From Pseudomonas sp. BBP2017 (lineage in GTDB: Bacteria; Pseudomonadota; Gammaproteobacteria; Pseudomonadales; Pseudomonadaceae): a DNA stretch of 64,000 nt. The notes under the pieces were generated by a model that worked only from the letters and a program-made list of their open reading frames with translations, was not told where the DNA came from and searched no databases. How positions within the stretch are numbered: the first letter of the stretch is position 1; every line of letters starts with the position of its first letter. Below are positions 8,417 to 18,887 of the stretch, in pieces. The stretch lies in the NCBI RefSeq assembly GCF_003024385.1, contig NZ_PVZN01000003.1, forward strand, positions 248,001 through 312,000, given 5' to 3'. The translations under genes and the position numbers were made by a program.

Positions 8417-11247
8417 GCCAGGAACGCTACGGCATTCGCCGCTTCGCACTGCTCAACACCGCCGGCTACAGCCTCGGCCTGTTCCCCCTGGAACACCCGC
8501 TGTCGGTCTACGGCGCCAACAACCTGGGCAAGAGTGCCTCGATCAACGCCCTGCAGTTCCCGATCCTGGCGCGCATGTCCGATATGAGCTTCGGCAAGTA
8601 CAGCCTGGAGCAGTCGCGGCGCTTCTACTTCGCCAGCGACACCAGCTACATCCTCTGCGAGGTCAACCTGCCTCACGGCCCACATGTGATCGGTGTGGTC
8701 GGTCGTGGCCCGGGCGGCGGTTTCGGTCACCAGTTCTTCGCCTATGCCGGCGAACTGGACCTGGCGCACTACCAGAAGGACGACACTTGCCTGCGCCAGA
8801 AGGAACTGTTCAGCAACCTTGAGCGCAATGGCCTCAAAGCCTACGAGCTCAAGCCTGACGAGCTGCGTCGCCTGCTGGTCGGTGGCCACACCTCGATCCC
8901 GCTCGACCTCACCCTGATCCCGCTGCGCTCCACCAGTGAGCAAAGCCTGAAAACCTTCCGCGCGCTGTTCATCAACCTGCTGCACATGCGCGAAATCACC
9001 GCAGCCAAGCTCAAGCAGCTGTTCCTCGATGCGTTCGAGCACAGTCTGCGCTCGGGCAGCGTCGACTACATCGCAGCTTGCGAAGAAGCCTTCCGCGACG
9101 TGCGCCGCATGGAGCAGGACTACAACTCCCTGGTCGCCGCCGGCCCGCTGGTCGAGGCCCTGGCCAACGGCGTGGCCCAGCGCGACATCCTGCGCGGCAA
9201 GCTGCATCGCCTGTCGCCACTGCTCGACTCCCTGCTCGGCACCTGGCAGGACTACGCCAGCGCCCGCAAGGAAGAACTGGTGATCCAGGCCGAGCACTAC
9301 AAGAACGAACAGGACCACCTGCAGAACGACCAGCGCGGCGGCACCCAGGAGCTGATGCGCCTGGAACGCGAAATCACCGGCGTACAGCGCTGGCTCGGCG
9401 AGCTGTCGGTGCTCAAGCACCGCTTTGCCCTGGTCGATGACGTCAAGGTTCTGGAACAGCAACTGCTGGCCGCCAAGGATGCCCACGACGAACTGGCCGG
9501 TGCATTGGCCCAGTCCCGTCAATTCAGCGCCGAAGACCTCGAAGAGCGTCTGCGCGACCTGGAAAAACGCCTGAAGTCGGTCAAGCAGCAGCTCGACCAT
9601 GCCGACAACAACAGCTACGCACGCCTGCGCGAAGAGTTCTCGCAGCAGGACGTCGAACGCCTGATGCGCCTGTTCAATGGCGCGCTGTTCAGCTTGCCAC
9701 TGGGCGAGCGCGGTATCGAACTGGATGACAGCGACGTCTGGGTCAAATCCCTGGAAGCGGTGCTCGACGGCTTCAAGGGCGAACGCTTCGAAGCCCCGGG
9801 CCTGTCGATCGACCTGTCGCACATCGAGCCCCCTGCCCTGCAGGCCCTGGCCGACCGTGCCGCGCTGCGCGACCAGAAAGAACGTCTGGAGAAAGAACTC
9901 AAGCAGCTCAAGACCCAGCAAGCCGTGGCCGCCGACCGCGCCGCGAGCAAGACCCAGACCGAAGCCTTGTACCAGCAGGTACTGGATGCGCAAAAGGCCC
10001 TGGAAGACTTCCGCCGCAGCCAGACCCTGGCCGCCGAAGAAGGCGACAAGCTCGAACAGCTGGCGCAGATGGAAGCCGCCCAGGACGAACTGAAGCGCTC
10101 CAGCGACGCCTTCACCGAGCGCGTCCAACAGCTGTCGGCCAAGCTGCAACTGGTCGGCCGGCAGATCGCCGACATGGAAGCCAAGCAACGCACCCTCGAC
10201 GACGCCCTGCGCCGTCGCCAGCTGCTGCCGGCCGACCTGCCGTTCGGCACGCCGTTCATGGAGCCGGTCGACGACTCCATGGACAACCTGCTGCCCCTGC
10301 TCAACGACTACCAGGACAGCTGGCAGGGCCTGCTGCGGGTCGACGGCCAGATCGAAGCGCTGTACGCCCAGGTGCGCCTCAAGGGCGTGGCCAAGTTCGA
10401 CAGTGAAGACGACATGGAGCGCCGCCTGCAGCTATTGATCAACGCCTACTCGCACCGTACCGAAGAAGCCCTGACCCTGGGCAAGGCGCGCCGCGCGGCC
10501 GTCACCGACATCGCCCGGACCCTGCGCAACATCCGCAGCGACTACGACAGCCTCGAGCACCAGCTGGCGCTGTTCAACCGCGAGATCAACAAGCGCCAGG
10601 TCTCCAACCTGGAGAGCTTCCGCATTGTCCTGGCACCGAACAAGGAAGCGCTCAAGCACATCGACCAGATCATCCACAGCGCCGGTCAGTATGAAGAAGG
10701 CGAGACCCTGTCGGTGTTCGACCTGAGCGCAAGCGCCGAGCAGGACAACAAGAACGAAGAAGCCAAGGAGTATCTGGCGCGCCTGGTAGCGGCCAACCAC
10801 AACCAGCTGGGCCTCAAAGACCTGTTCGAACTGGCCTTCGAGATCACCAAGGTTGGTGGCCAGCCGGTGATCCACACCGACATCGACGGCGCGGCGTCCA
10901 ACGGCACCACCATGACCATCAAGGCGCTGACCAACATGTACTTGTTGCTGCACCTGATGGACCGCGACCTGGCCGGTCGCGTGCGCCTGCCGTACTACCT
11001 CGACGAAGCGGCCGACATCGACGAACGCAACCAGGCGGCACTGCTGGAAACCAGCTTGCAGCTCGGCTTCGTACCGATTTTGGCGAGCGTGAAGCCGCAG
11101 GTCTCGGCGCATGTCGCCATCGACCTGGAAGGCGGCAGCGGGCCGAACGGCATCTACATCGACGAGGCGGACTGGAAGTACATCAGTCGCCGGGATGTGG
11201 AGAAGGCGGTGGTGCGCAAAGAAGAAGAGGAAGAAGCTTCAGTCTGA
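8413..11247 (+). CDS. mksB: MksB, SMC-like ATPase of the MksBEF condensin
   Basis: 944 residues. The N-terminal head carries the Walker A motif GANNLGKS (residues 34-41). Long heptad-rich coiled-coil arms follow (about 260-420 and 480-600) around a hinge, then a second arm. The C-terminal head has SNGTTMTIKAL in the signature position and Walker B YYLDEAADID. MksB dimers bind and extrude DNA; in P. aeruginosa MksBEF works beside SMC-ScpAB in chromosome organisation. In the anti-plasmid version (Wadjet) a fourth gene for a nuclease, mksG/jetD, is present. None follows here: a REP pair and convergent creA come next. Confidence 0.9.
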   Translation: MSQERYGIRRFALLNTAGYSLGLFPLEHPLSVYGANNLGKSASINALQFPILARMSDMSFGKYSLEQSRRFYFASDTSYILCEVNLPHGPHVIGVVGRGPGGGFGHQFFAYAGELDLAHYQKDDTCLRQKELFSNLERNGLKAYELKPDELRRLLVGGHTSIPLDLTLIPLRSTSEQSLKTFRALFINLLHMREITAAKLKQLFLDAFEHSLRSGSVDYIAACEEAFRDVRRMEQDYNSLVAAGPLVEALANGVAQRDILRGKLHRLSPLLDSLLGTWQDYASARKEELVIQAEHYKNEQDHLQNDQRGGTQELMRLEREITGVQRWLGELSVLKHRFALVDDVKVLEQQLLAAKDAHDELAGALAQSRQFSAEDLEERLRDLEKRLKSVKQQLDHADNNSYARLREEFSQQDVERLMRLFNGALFSLPLGERGIELDDSDVWVKSLEAVLDGFKGERFEAPGLSIDLSHIEPPALQALADRAALRDQKERLEKELKQLKTQQAVAADRAASKTQTEALYQQVLDAQKALEDFRRSQTLAAEEGDKLEQLAQMEAAQDELKRSSDAFTERVQQLSAKLQLVGRQIADMEAKQRTLDDALRRRQLLPADLPFGTPFMEPVDDSMDNLLPLLNDYQDSWQGLLRVDGQIEALYAQVRLKGVAKFDSEDDMERRLQLLINAYSHRTEEALTLGKARRAAVTDIARTLRNIRSDYDSLEHQLALFNREINKRQVSNLESFRIVLAPNKEALKHIDQIIHSAGQYEEGETLSVFDLSASAEQDNKNEEAKEYLARLVAANHNQLGLKDLFELAFEITKVGGQPVIHTDIDGAASNGTTMTIKALTNMYLLLHLMDRDLAGRVRLPYYLDEAADIDERNQAALLETSLQLGFVPILASVKPQVSAHVAIDLEGGSGPNGIYIDEADWKYISRRDVEKAVVRKEEEEEASV

Positions 11248-11253
11248 AGCTAA

Positions 11254-11314
11254 TCGCGGGGCAAGCCTGCTCCCACAGGAAGATGATTCCGGTGGGAGCG
11301 GGCTTGCCCCGCGA
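11254..11314. repeat. Inverted pair of P. putida-type REP elements
   Basis: Two inverted copies of the REP core (GCGGGGCAAGCC / GGCTTGCCCCGC plus the GCTCCCAC flank) at about 11254-11279 and 11291-11314. They sit between the convergent ends of mksB and creA. Such pairs form stem-loops and often end transcripts or protect 3' ends. Confidence 0.9.
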
Positions 11315-11318
11315 AGCC

Positions 11319-11774
11319 TTACTGGGCCCAAGGCAAAATCGGAATCGCCGTCACCGCATTCTGCGGGCTGCCTTCAATCAGGCGATCCGAGTACACCAGA
11401 TAGACCAGGGTATTGCGCTTCTTGTCGAGAAAGCGCACCACCTGCATGGTCTTGAACACCAGCGAGGTGCGCTCCTTGAACACCTCGTCACCGTCCTTGA
11501 GCTGCTCTTTGAAGCGAATCGGCCCTACCTGACGGCAAGCGATCGAGGCTTCGGCACGGTCCTCGGCCAGCCCCAGACCACCCTTGACGCCACCGGTCTT
11601 GGCCCGCGACAGGTAGCAGGTCACCCCTTCCACCTTCGGGTCGTCGAAGGCTTCGACGACGATACGGTCGTTCGGCCCGACAAACTTGAACACGGTCGAC
11701 ACCTGGCCAATCTCTTCGGCCGATGCCAGTACCGGCAACGCCAGCAGCGCGGCTGTCACTATCCCTTTGAGCAC
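11319..11774 (-). CDS. creA: CreA-family periplasmic protein
   Basis: 151 residues. Signal peptide 1-19 ([10 protein letters not shown] then EEIG). The body matches Cre[60 protein letters not shown]. The family is widespread and secreted but has no assigned biochemical role. The gene starts 10 bases downstream of proB and is probably cotranscribed with it. Confidence 0.9.
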   Translation of the reverse strand: MLKGIVTAALLALPVLASAEEIGQVSTVFKFVGPNDRIVVEAFDDPKVEGVTCYLSRAKTGGVKGGLGLAEDRAEASIACRQVGPIRFKEQLKDGDEVFKERTSLVFKTMQVVRFLDKKRNTLVYLVYSDRLIEGSPQNAVTAIPILPWAQ

Positions 11775-11784
11775 AGTTGTTTCC

Positions 11785-12903
11785 TCAGACCAGAATCAGG
11801 TTGTCGCGATGCACAAGCTCCGGCTCAGCGCTATAGCCCAGCAAGCTTTCGATGGCTTCCGACGACTGACCGATGATTTTTTGCGCCTCCAGGGCGCTGT
11901 AGTTGGCCAGGCCGCGGGCGACTTCCAGCCCATCAGGCCCTACACAGACCACCATCTCGCCACGACGGAAGCTTCCCTGTACGGTCTTCACCCCGACCGG
12001 CAGCAAGCTCTTGTTGTCTTTGCGCAAGGCCTTTACCGCACCCTCGTCGAGCACCAGGGTGCCACGGGTCTGCAAATGCCCGGCCAGCCACTGCTTGCGT
12101 GCGGCCAGCATGCCGCGCTCAGGCGACAACAAGGTACCCAGGCGCTCGCCTGCCTTGAGGCGGTCGAGCACGCGCTCCAGTCGACCACCGACGATGATGG
12201 TATGGGCACCGGAACGTGCCGCCAAACGCGCGGCGCGCAGCTTGGTCTGCATGCCACCACGGCCGAGTGCGCCACCGGTCCCCCCGGCCACAGCATCCAG
12301 GCTCGGATCGTCGGCACGAGCTTCGTAGATCAGCTTTGCATCGGGGTTGTTGCGCGGATCGGCGTCGAACATGCCGTCGCGGTCGGTGAGGATCACCAAC
12401 AGGTCAGCTTCGACCAGGTTGGCTACCAGCGCCGCCAGGGTGTCGTTGTCACCGAAACGGATTTCGTCAGTGACCACCGTGTCGTTCTCGTTGATCACAG
12501 GCACCACGCCCAGTTCCACCAAGGTGCGCAAGGTACTGCGAGCGTTGAGGTAGCGCTTGCGGTCGGAGAGGTCGTCGTGGGTCAGCAGGATCTGCGCGGT
12601 ATGCCGACCATGCTCGGCAAAGCTCGATTCCCAGGCCTGCACCAGCCCCATCTGGCCGATCGAAGCCGCAGCCTGCAGCTCGTTCATCGCACTCGGTCGC
12701 TTGCTCCAGCCCAGGCGGCTCATCCCGGCGGCAACCGCCCCGGACGACACCAGTACCAATTCAACACCCGCCTCATGCAACGCCACCATCTGCTCGACCC
12801 AGACACCCATGGCCGCGCGATCCAGGCCCTTGCCATCTGCTGTCAGCAGGGCACTGCCGATTTTCACCACCCAGCGCTGCGCACCCGTCACCTTGCTCCG
12901 CAT
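11785..12903 (-). CDS. proB: Glutamate 5-kinase ProB
   Basis: 372 residues. It phosphorylates glutamate to gamma-glutamyl phosphate, the first step of proline synthesis. The amino-acid kinase domain (residues 1 to about 260) has [37 protein letters not shown] and [17 protein letters not shown]-terminal PUA domain (about 280-365) contains [19 protein letters not shown]. ProB is typically feedback-inhibited by proline. It follows obgE, separated by a hairpin terminator. Confidence 0.97.
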   Translation of the reverse strand: MRSKVTGAQRWVVKIGSALLTADGKGLDRAAMGVWVEQMVALHEAGVELVLVSSGAVAAGMSRLGWSKRPSAMNELQAAASIGQMGLVQAWESSFAEHGRHTAQILLTHDDLSDRKRYLNARSTLRTLVELGVVPVINENDTVVTDEIRFGDNDTLAALVANLVEADLLVILTDRDGMFDADPRNNPDAKLIYEARADDPSLDAVAGGTGGALGRGGMQTKLRAARLAARSGAHTIIVGGRLERVLDRLKAGERLGTLLSPERGMLAARKQWLAGHLQTRGTLVLDEGAVKALRKDNKSLLPVGVKTVQGSFRRGEMVVCVGPDGLEVARGLANYSALEAQKIIGQSSEAIESLLGYSAEPELVHRDNLILV

Positions 12904-12936
12904 CTTCTTCCAACCTATATAGATCTTTAGATACTA

Positions 12937-12962
12937 AAACGCCGCTCCAGAGAGCGGCGTTT
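12937..12962 (-). terminator. Hairpin between obgE and proB
   Basis: Perfect 11-bp stem AAACGCCGCTC / GAGCGGCGTTT with a four-base loop. Read on the minus strand it is followed by TTTTAG, so it probably attenuates or ends obgE transcription before proB. Confidence 0.75.
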
Positions 12963-12978
12963 AGTGTACTGCAACGAA

Positions 12979-14217
<1,239 letters not shown>

Positions 14218-14351
14218 TCAGCTGGACGAGCTGAGTGACACAAAGACATAAGGCTCTTGCAAAAGTGAGCGCGGCGGCCCCGTCACGACAGTAACAACCC
14301 ACGCCGGCAGCCCATACAAACAGCTTTGCAAGAGACTCACCCCACAAACGA

Positions 14352-14379
14352 AAAAGCCCCGTCGCGAGACAGGGCTTTT
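14352..14379 (-). terminator. Terminator downstream of rpmA
   Basis: AAAAGCCC and GTC pair with GAC and GGGCTTTT around a GCGA tetraloop, with one mismatch. The A-run becomes the U-tract on the minus strand, so it ends rplU-rpmA transcription; it could also work on the plus strand. Confidence 0.85.
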
Positions 14380-14394
14380 CCAGCGTTCGCGCGA

Positions 14395-14652
14395 TTACTC
14401 GGCGACAACGCTCACGTAACGACGACCGAAGGCGCCTTTTACTTCAAACTTGATCTTACCCGCGATCTTGGCGAACAGGGTGTGATCCTTGCCCATGCCA
14501 ACGCCGTAGCCAGCGTGGAATTGGGTGCCGCGCTGACGCACGATGATGTTGCCAGGAATGATAGCCTGGCCGCCATACATCTTCACGCCAAGGCGTTTGG
14601 CTTCTGAGTCGCGACCGTTACGGGTACTACCACCAGCTTTTTTGTGTGCCAT
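14395..14652 (-). CDS. rpmA: 50S ribosomal protein L27
   Basis: 85 residues beginning [20 protein letters not shown], the highly conserved L27 N-terminus that reaches the peptidyl-transferase centre. [19 protein letters not shown] and [14 protein letters not shown] are also conserved. No cleavable N-terminal extension is present. It is 31 bases downstream of rplU, in the usual order. Confidence 0.98.
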   Translation of the reverse strand: MAHKKAGGSTRNGRDSEAKRLGVKMYGGQAIIPGNIIVRQRGTQFHAGYGVGMGKDHTLFAKIAGKIKFEVKGAFGRRYVSVVAE

Positions 14653-14683
14653 GGTTCAATTCTCCAGAAATGGATTCAGGCGA

Positions 14684-14995
14684 TTAAGCCGAAATACCGG
14701 TGATCTTGATTTCGGTGAACCACTGGCGGTGGCCCATACGCTTCATGTGGTGCTTACGGCGGCGGAACTTGATGATGCGAACTTTGTCGTGACGACCTTG
14801 GGAGATCACTTCAGCAACAACTTTGGCACCAGCAACGACTGGAGCGCCGATGTTCACGTCGTCGCCATTGGCAACCAACAGAACGCGGTCGAAAGTCACG
14901 GATTCGCCAGTGGCGACTTCCAGTTTTTCGATTTTCAGGTATTCACCTTCGGCGACTTTGTACTGCTTGCCACCGGTAACAATTACTGCGTACAT
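14684..14995 (-). CDS. rplU: 50S ribosomal protein L21
   Basis: 103 residues starting [20 protein letters not shown], with the L21 signature [20 protein letters not shown] near the C-terminus. The ATG at 14995 is chosen because GGAG lies just upstream and it gives the standard N-terminus; the frame stays open to 15055. The 252-base gap to divergent ispB must hold promoters for both genes. Confidence 0.98.
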   Translation of the reverse strand: MYAVIVTGGKQYKVAEGEYLKIEKLEVATGESVTFDRVLLVANGDDVNIGAPVVAGAKVVAEVISQGRHDKVRIIKFRRRKHHMKRMGHRQWFTEIKITGISA

Positions 14996-15247
14996 GGGTA
15001 TTTCTCCGATAATCCTGCTCACCCAGCTCTTTATAGGAAGAGTATTGGCTGGCATGGCTGCATAGGGCTGGAACGGCCCAGTGCAATTGCGTAAGGCAGG
15101 TGCTGCCCAGGAAGTTCAGGGTGCGCGATTGTACGCAAGCCGCTCGCCCCTTGCAAGTCCCGCCCCCGGCCTGCGGGGACCGCGCCTTGACACGCCGGGA
15201 CCCGCGACCTAGCATGCCGCGCAACCTTTATGGAGCACCTGTGGCCG

Positions 15248-16216
15248 ATGCAACCCCAAGCTTTCTACCGAGCGGTAGCGGACGACTTCAGCGCCGTTGA
15301 CGAGATTATCAAGAAACAGCTGACTTCGCGTGTACCGCTGGTATCGAAAATCGGCGACTACATCACTTCAGCCGGTGGCAAGCGCTTGCGCCCGCTGCTG
15401 GTGCTGCTGTGTGGCAAAGCCCTGGGGCGCGAAGGCGACGACGTGCGCCTGCTGGCCGCCACTATCGAATTCCTGCACACCGCCACCCTGCTGCACGACG
15501 ACGTGGTCGACATGTCCGGCATGCGTCGCGGTCGTTCCACTGCCAATGCCCTGTGGGGCAACGCGCCAAGCGTGCTGGTCGGTGACTTCCTCTACTCGCG
15601 CTCGTTCGAGATGATGGTTGAACTGGGCTCGATGCCAGTCATGCAGATCCTCTCCAAGGCCACCCGGGTGATCGCCGAGGGCGAAGTCCTGCAGCTGTCC
15701 AAGGTCCGCGACGCGAGCACCACCGAAGAAGTCTACATGGACGTCATCCGCGGCAAGACCGCAATGCTGTTCGAGGCTTCGACCCACAGCGCCGCCGCCC
15801 TGGCCCAGGCCACCCCGGAGCAAAGCGAAGCACTGCGCACCTTCGGTGATCACTTGGGCGTAGCCTTCCAGTTGGTCGACGACCTGCTCGATTACAAAGG
15901 CGATGCGCAAACCCTGGGTAAGAACGTCGGCGACGATCTGGCCGAAGGCAAGCCAACCCTGCCGCTGATCTACACCATGCGTGAAGGTACAGCCGAACAG
16001 GCAGCACTGGTGCGTCAGGCGATCCAGAAAGGCGGCATCGAAGACCTCGAAAGCATCCGTGCTGCGGTCGAAGCTTCCGGCTCCCTGGACTACACCGCGC
16101 AACTGGCCCGCGACTACGTGGCCCGCGCCATCGCCTGCCTGGACGTGCTGCCAGCCAGCCAATACCGCGATGCCCTGGTCGAACTGAGCGAATTCGCCGT
16201 CGCCCGCACGCACTGA
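15248..16216 (+). CDS. ispB: Octaprenyl/polyprenyl diphosphate synthase IspB
   Basis: 322 residues. It elongates isoprenyl diphosphates to make the ubiquinone side chain. The first aspartate-rich motif is LLHDDVVD and the second LVDDLLDYKGD; GGKRLRPLL is also present. A Pseudomonas product would be the nonaprenyl chain of Q9. The start at 15248 gives the usual MQPQAFYRAVADDF N-terminus; a TTG-type start at 15230 is possible but less likely. Divergent from rplU, the conserved arrangement. Confidence 0.95.
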   Translation: MQPQAFYRAVADDFSAVDEIIKKQLTSRVPLVSKIGDYITSAGGKRLRPLLVLLCGKALGREGDDVRLLAATIEFLHTATLLHDDVVDMSGMRRGRSTANALWGNAPSVLVGDFLYSRSFEMMVELGSMPVMQILSKATRVIAEGEVLQLSKVRDASTTEEVYMDVIRGKTAMLFEASTHSAAALAQATPEQSEALRTFGDHLGVAFQLVDDLLDYKGDAQTLGKNVGDDLAEGKPTLPLIYTMREGTAEQAALVRQAIQKGGIEDLESIRAAVEASGSLDYTAQLARDYVARAIACLDVLPASQYRDALVELSEFAVARTH

Positions 16217-16315
16217 TCCGCCCTGTGGCCCATCGCTCGATGGGCCCGATTACCCTCTGACGGACAAAACCCTATACAATGTAGGCTTTGTACCTGTACG
16301 TCTTGAGGAACCCTA

Positions 16316-16657
16316 GTGAGCACTTTGCCACCCTGCCCTAAATGCAACTCCGAATACACCTACGAAGACGGCGCCCAGCTGATCTGCCCCGAGTGCGCGC
16401 ACGAGTGGTCCGCTGCCGGTGAAGCCGAGGCAGTGAGCGATGAAGCGGTCAAGAAGGATTCGGTGGGCAACGTCCTGCAGGACGGCGACACCATCACGGT
16501 GATCAAGGACCTGAAAGTCAAAGGCACCTCGCTGGTGGTCAAGGTCGGTACCAAGGTCAAGAACATCCGTCTGTGCGATGGCGACCACGACATTGACTGC
16601 AAGATCGACGGCATTGGCCCGATGAAGCTGAAATCGGAATTCGTCCGCAAGGTCTGA
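16316..16657 (+). CDS. yjdM: YjdM/PhnA-like zinc-ribbon protein
   Basis: 113 residues. An N-terminal zinc ribbon with Cys7, Cys10, Cys24 and Cys27 (CPKC, CPEC) is followed by the PhnA domain ([20 protein letters not shown], then [19 protein letters not shown]). Although once called alkylphosphonate utilisation protein, no phosphonate role is established. It starts with GTG at 16316, preceded by TTGAGGAA as ribosome-binding site. Confidence 0.9.
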   Translation: MSTLPPCPKCNSEYTYEDGAQLICPECAHEWSAAGEAEAVSDEAVKKDSVGNVLQDGDTITVIKDLKVKGTSLVVKVGTKVKNIRLCDGDHDIDCKIDGIGPMKLKSEFVRKV

Positions 16658-16747
16658 GTCCCGGTGGTTTCGGGGCTGCATGTCAGCCTCGAAACATCTC
16701 GCCAGCTACCGTTGGGCGATTTATTACCAATAGCCTCTTGCTATTTT

Positions 16748-16766
16748 GATAATAAGAATTATTCTC
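16748..16766 (+). promoter_or_regulatory. Fur box within a promoter
   Basis: GATAATAAGAATTATTCTC matches the 19-bp Fur consensus at 15 of 19 positions. It overlaps a promoter with -35 TTGCTA (16738-16743), a 16-base spacer and -10 TATTCT (16760-16765). Fur with Fe(II) bound here would block RNA polymerase, so the gene at 16793 should be expressed when iron is scarce. Confidence 0.85.
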
Positions 16767-16792
16767 ATTGGACGCTTCCAAGGAGAATAGCC

Positions 16793-17041
16793 ATGACTTA
16801 TCTGATAGACGCCTGGCTTGACCGCCCCCATCCTTACCTGCGCATTCTGCATCGGGAAACCGGCGAAGTCTGTGCCGTGCTTGAGCAAGAAGCACTGGAC
16901 GAACTGCGCGATCAGGGTGATCTGGACCTTAACGGTTTGAATTCAAGTGAGCCGATTGTGCTCAAGGAACTGGTGAGGAACCTATTCCTGTTCTGCTATG
17001 CGCGGGCGTTGCGCCCTGGTGGTGGAGCCGAGTGGAACTGA
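16793..17041 (+). CDS. Small iron-regulated conserved protein (PA4570-like)
   Basis: 82 residues with no signal peptide or membrane helix: MTYLIDAWLDRPHPYLRILH, then ETGEVCAVLEQEALDELRDQ, then VLKELVRNLFLFCYARAL. The start follows AGGAG by six bases and comes just after a Fur-controlled promoter. From memory, P. aeruginosa has a similar small gene beside ispB/rplU (PA4570) that is among the strongly iron-starvation-induced genes; its biochemical function is not known to me. The frame open upstream to 16664 runs through the promoter and is not coding. Confidence 0.85.
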   Translation: MTYLIDAWLDRPHPYLRILHRETGEVCAVLEQEALDELRDQGDLDLNGLNSSEPIVLKELVRNLFLFCYARALRPGGGAEWN

Positions 17042-17046
17042 ACGGC

Positions 17047-17110
17047 ATCGCGGGGCAAGCCCGCTCCTGCAGGATGTGCAATCTCTGTGGGAGCGGGCTT
17101 GCCCCGTGAT
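17047..17110. repeat. Inverted pair of REP elements
   Basis: Cores ATCGCGGGGCAAGCCCGCTC and GGGAGCGGGCTTGCCCCG face each other between the convergent ends of the small iron-regulated gene and the FKBP gene. Confidence 0.9.
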
Positions 17111-17115
17111 AGGCC

Positions 17116-17733
17116 TTACAGTACGTCGAGCAGCTCGACGTCGAACACCAGTACGCTGTGCGGCGGGATGCTGCCAACGCCCTGAGCGCCGTAAGCCAGC
17201 TCGCTCGGAACGTACAGGCGCCATTTGCTGCCAGCGTTCATCAGTTGCAGGGCTTCGGTCCAGCCAGCGATTACGCCGCTGACCGGGAACTCTGCTGGCT
17301 GGCCACGCTCGTAGGAGCTGTCGAACACAGTGCCGTCGATCAGGGTGCCGTGATAGTGAGTGCGCACGCTGTCGTCACGGCTTGGCTTGGCGCCTTCACC
17401 AGCAGTCAGTACTTCGAATTGCAGGCCCGAGGCCAGGGTGGTGATGCCGTCACGCTTGGCGTTTTCAACCAGGAAGGCCTTGCCTTCGCCAGCAGCAGCT
17501 TCGGCCTTGGCCGCAGCTTCAGCCTGCATGATTTCACGGATGACCTTGAAGCTGGCCGACAGGTCTTCTTCGCTGACGCGGCTGTCTTTGCCGTTGAAAG
17601 CGTCAGTCAAGCCGGCCAGGATGGCGTCCAGGCTCACACCCGGTGGCGGGTTGTCACGCAGTTGGCCACCCAGCTGACGGCCAATGCCGTAGCTAACGCG
17701 AGTTTCATCGGTAGACAGGTTGATTTCGGACAT
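17116..17733 (-). CDS. fklB: FKBP-type peptidyl-prolyl isomerase, FklB-like
   Basis: 205 residues, the length of E. coli FklB. An N-terminal dimerisation domain (YGIGRQLGGQLRDN, DAILAGLTDAFNGKDSRVS) leads to the C-terminal FKBP domain with VRTHYHGTLIDGTVFDSSY, GVIAGWTEALQLM, YVPSELAYG and IPPHSVLVFDVELL. It catalyses proline cis-trans isomerisation during folding. No signal peptide is visible, so it should be cytoplasmic. The ATG at 17733 follows GCGGAG and is preferred over 17763. Confidence 0.93.
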   Translation of the reverse strand: MSEINLSTDETRVSYGIGRQLGGQLRDNPPPGVSLDAILAGLTDAFNGKDSRVSEEDLSASFKVIREIMQAEAAAKAEAAAGEGKAFLVENAKRDGITTLASGLQFEVLTAGEGAKPSRDDSVRTHYHGTLIDGTVFDSSYERGQPAEFPVSGVIAGWTEALQLMNAGSKWRLYVPSELAYGAQGVGSIPPHSVLVFDVELLDVL

Positions 17734-17819
17734 TTGCTTGCTCCGCTGCAGGGCGCACGACAACCGCGCCCTTTATGAAAAGGGCGAGCAGCCTAGCACA
17801 CTGCGGCAAAGCAGTTCAG

Positions 17820-18125
17820 CTACCAGGCAGAACGGCGTGGCATCGGGATTTTCAGGTCACCGTCACCAGCGCTGCCGGCGCCGCACATCTCGTCATCCAT
17901 CGACCAGTGCACCATGTGCACCGGCACGGCAGGCAAACCGTTGAGCAGACGCTGTGCATCGACCACCGAATGCACTTTCACGCGCTGTCCATGTTTGTCA
18001 TCCAGTGGATAGGCATGGCCTTTCACCCGTGCTTCGATAATGAAATCACCGCCTTCGAGGGCAATCAGGTTGAGTTCTTCGACATGACCGGCCTTGGCCT
18101 CTGTGTTCAGTTGTTGAAGGTTCAT
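17820..18125 (-). CDS. Small conserved protein, DUF6482-like
   Basis: 101 residues, soluble: MNLQQLNTEAKAGHVEELNL, then ALEGGDFIIEARVKG, then NGLPAVPVHMVHWSMDDEMC. It fits a Pseudomonas family I recall as DUF6482, of unknown function. A ribosome-binding site is weak. It stands alone between yqhA and fklB, all on the same strand. Confidence 0.75.
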   Translation of the reverse strand: MNLQQLNTEAKAGHVEELNLIALEGGDFIIEARVKGHAYPLDDKHGQRVKVHSVVDAQRLLNGLPAVPVHMVHWSMDDEMCGAGSAGDGDLKIPMPRRSAW

Positions 18126-18217
18126 GGTGATACCTCGCTACTGGAACGTTGAGCAGGCACTTCGAGTGACGGTTCATTTTTTGTACAGCGGGCGCCAAAG
18201 CACAAGGCAAAAACGCA

Positions 18218-18249
18218 ACCGCCCGTCCGTTTTGCAACGCACGGGCGGT
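18218..18249 (-). terminator. Hairpin downstream of yqhA
   Basis: ACCGCCCGT pairs perfectly with ACGGGCGGT around a 14-base loop. On the minus strand TTTTT follows after four bases, so it probably terminates the yqhA transcript. Confidence 0.65.
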
Positions 18250-18273
18250 CATCCAGCGGATTGCACGGGCCGA

Positions 18274-18762
18274 TCAGTGTTTGGTCAGCTTATCCAGGTA
18301 ACCCATGGCGAAGGCCGATACCACGAAGGTCATGTGGATGATCACGTACCACATCAGGTACTCGGTCTCGATGTTGCGTGCATCCATGAACACCCGCAGC
18401 AGATGGATCGAGGAGATCGCCACGATCGACGCCGCCACTTTCATCTTCAACGAAGACGAATCCATCTTGCCCAGCCAGTTGAGCTTTTCCTTGTCCTCGT
18501 CGATGTCCAGCTGCGAAACGAAGTTCTCGTAACCGGAAATCATCACCATCACCAGCAGGCCACCGACCAGGGCCATGTCGATCAGCGAAAGGATCACCAG
18601 GATCAGGTCAGCCTCGGCCAGCGAGAAGATGTTGGGCAGCACATGGAAGATCTCCTGGAAGAACTTCAGTGCCAGCGCCAGCAGGCCCAACGACAGACCA
18701 AAATAGATCGGGGCGAGCAGCCAGCGCGAGGCATACATCGCATTTTCGATAATACGTTCCAT
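18274..18762 (-). CDS. yqhA: YqhA family (UPF0114) inner-membrane protein
   Basis: 162 residues with four predicted membrane helices. It starts [20 protein letters not shown] and contains [34 protein letters not shown] and [12 protein letters not shown], all typical of UPF0114. The function of the family is not established. The ATG at 18762 gives the standard N-terminus; the frame extends to 18843 through a terminator hairpin and is not coding there. Confidence 0.92.
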   Translation of the reverse strand: MERIIENAMYASRWLLAPIYFGLSLGLLALALKFFQEIFHVLPNIFSLAEADLILVILSLIDMALVGGLLVMVMISGYENFVSQLDIDEDKEKLNWLGKMDSSSLKMKVAASIVAISSIHLLRVFMDARNIETEYLMWYVIIHMTFVVSAFAMGYLDKLTKH

Positions 18763-18819
18763 TGAAAACTCGTCAGGTGGCAAAAAAGCGAGCGCGAGTA
18801 TAACAGCCAGCCATGACAG

Positions 18820-18859
18820 AAAAAGCCCGTGGCACGCTGCCACAGGGGCAGCGTCGGGC
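18820..18859 (-). terminator. Terminator downstream of the 113-residue protein gene
   Basis: ACGCTGCC pairs with GGCAGCGT, and outer arms GCCCG / CGGGC also pair. AAAAA at 18820-18824 becomes the U-tract on the minus strand. Confidence 0.75.
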
Positions 18860-18887
18860 GATGTTGCGGTGCCTGCGGATCGACGCT

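Noticed and set aside
8173..10188. 671-codon open frame on the minus strand inside mksB/mksE
   Set aside because: It is antisense to well-supported mks genes, is Leu/Gln/Val-rich as expected from reversed high-GC codons, and has no domain.
17767..17784. GCCCTTT/AAAAGGGC inverted repeat upstream of fklB
   Set aside because: Short stem, no T-run on either strand; too weak to call a terminator or operator.
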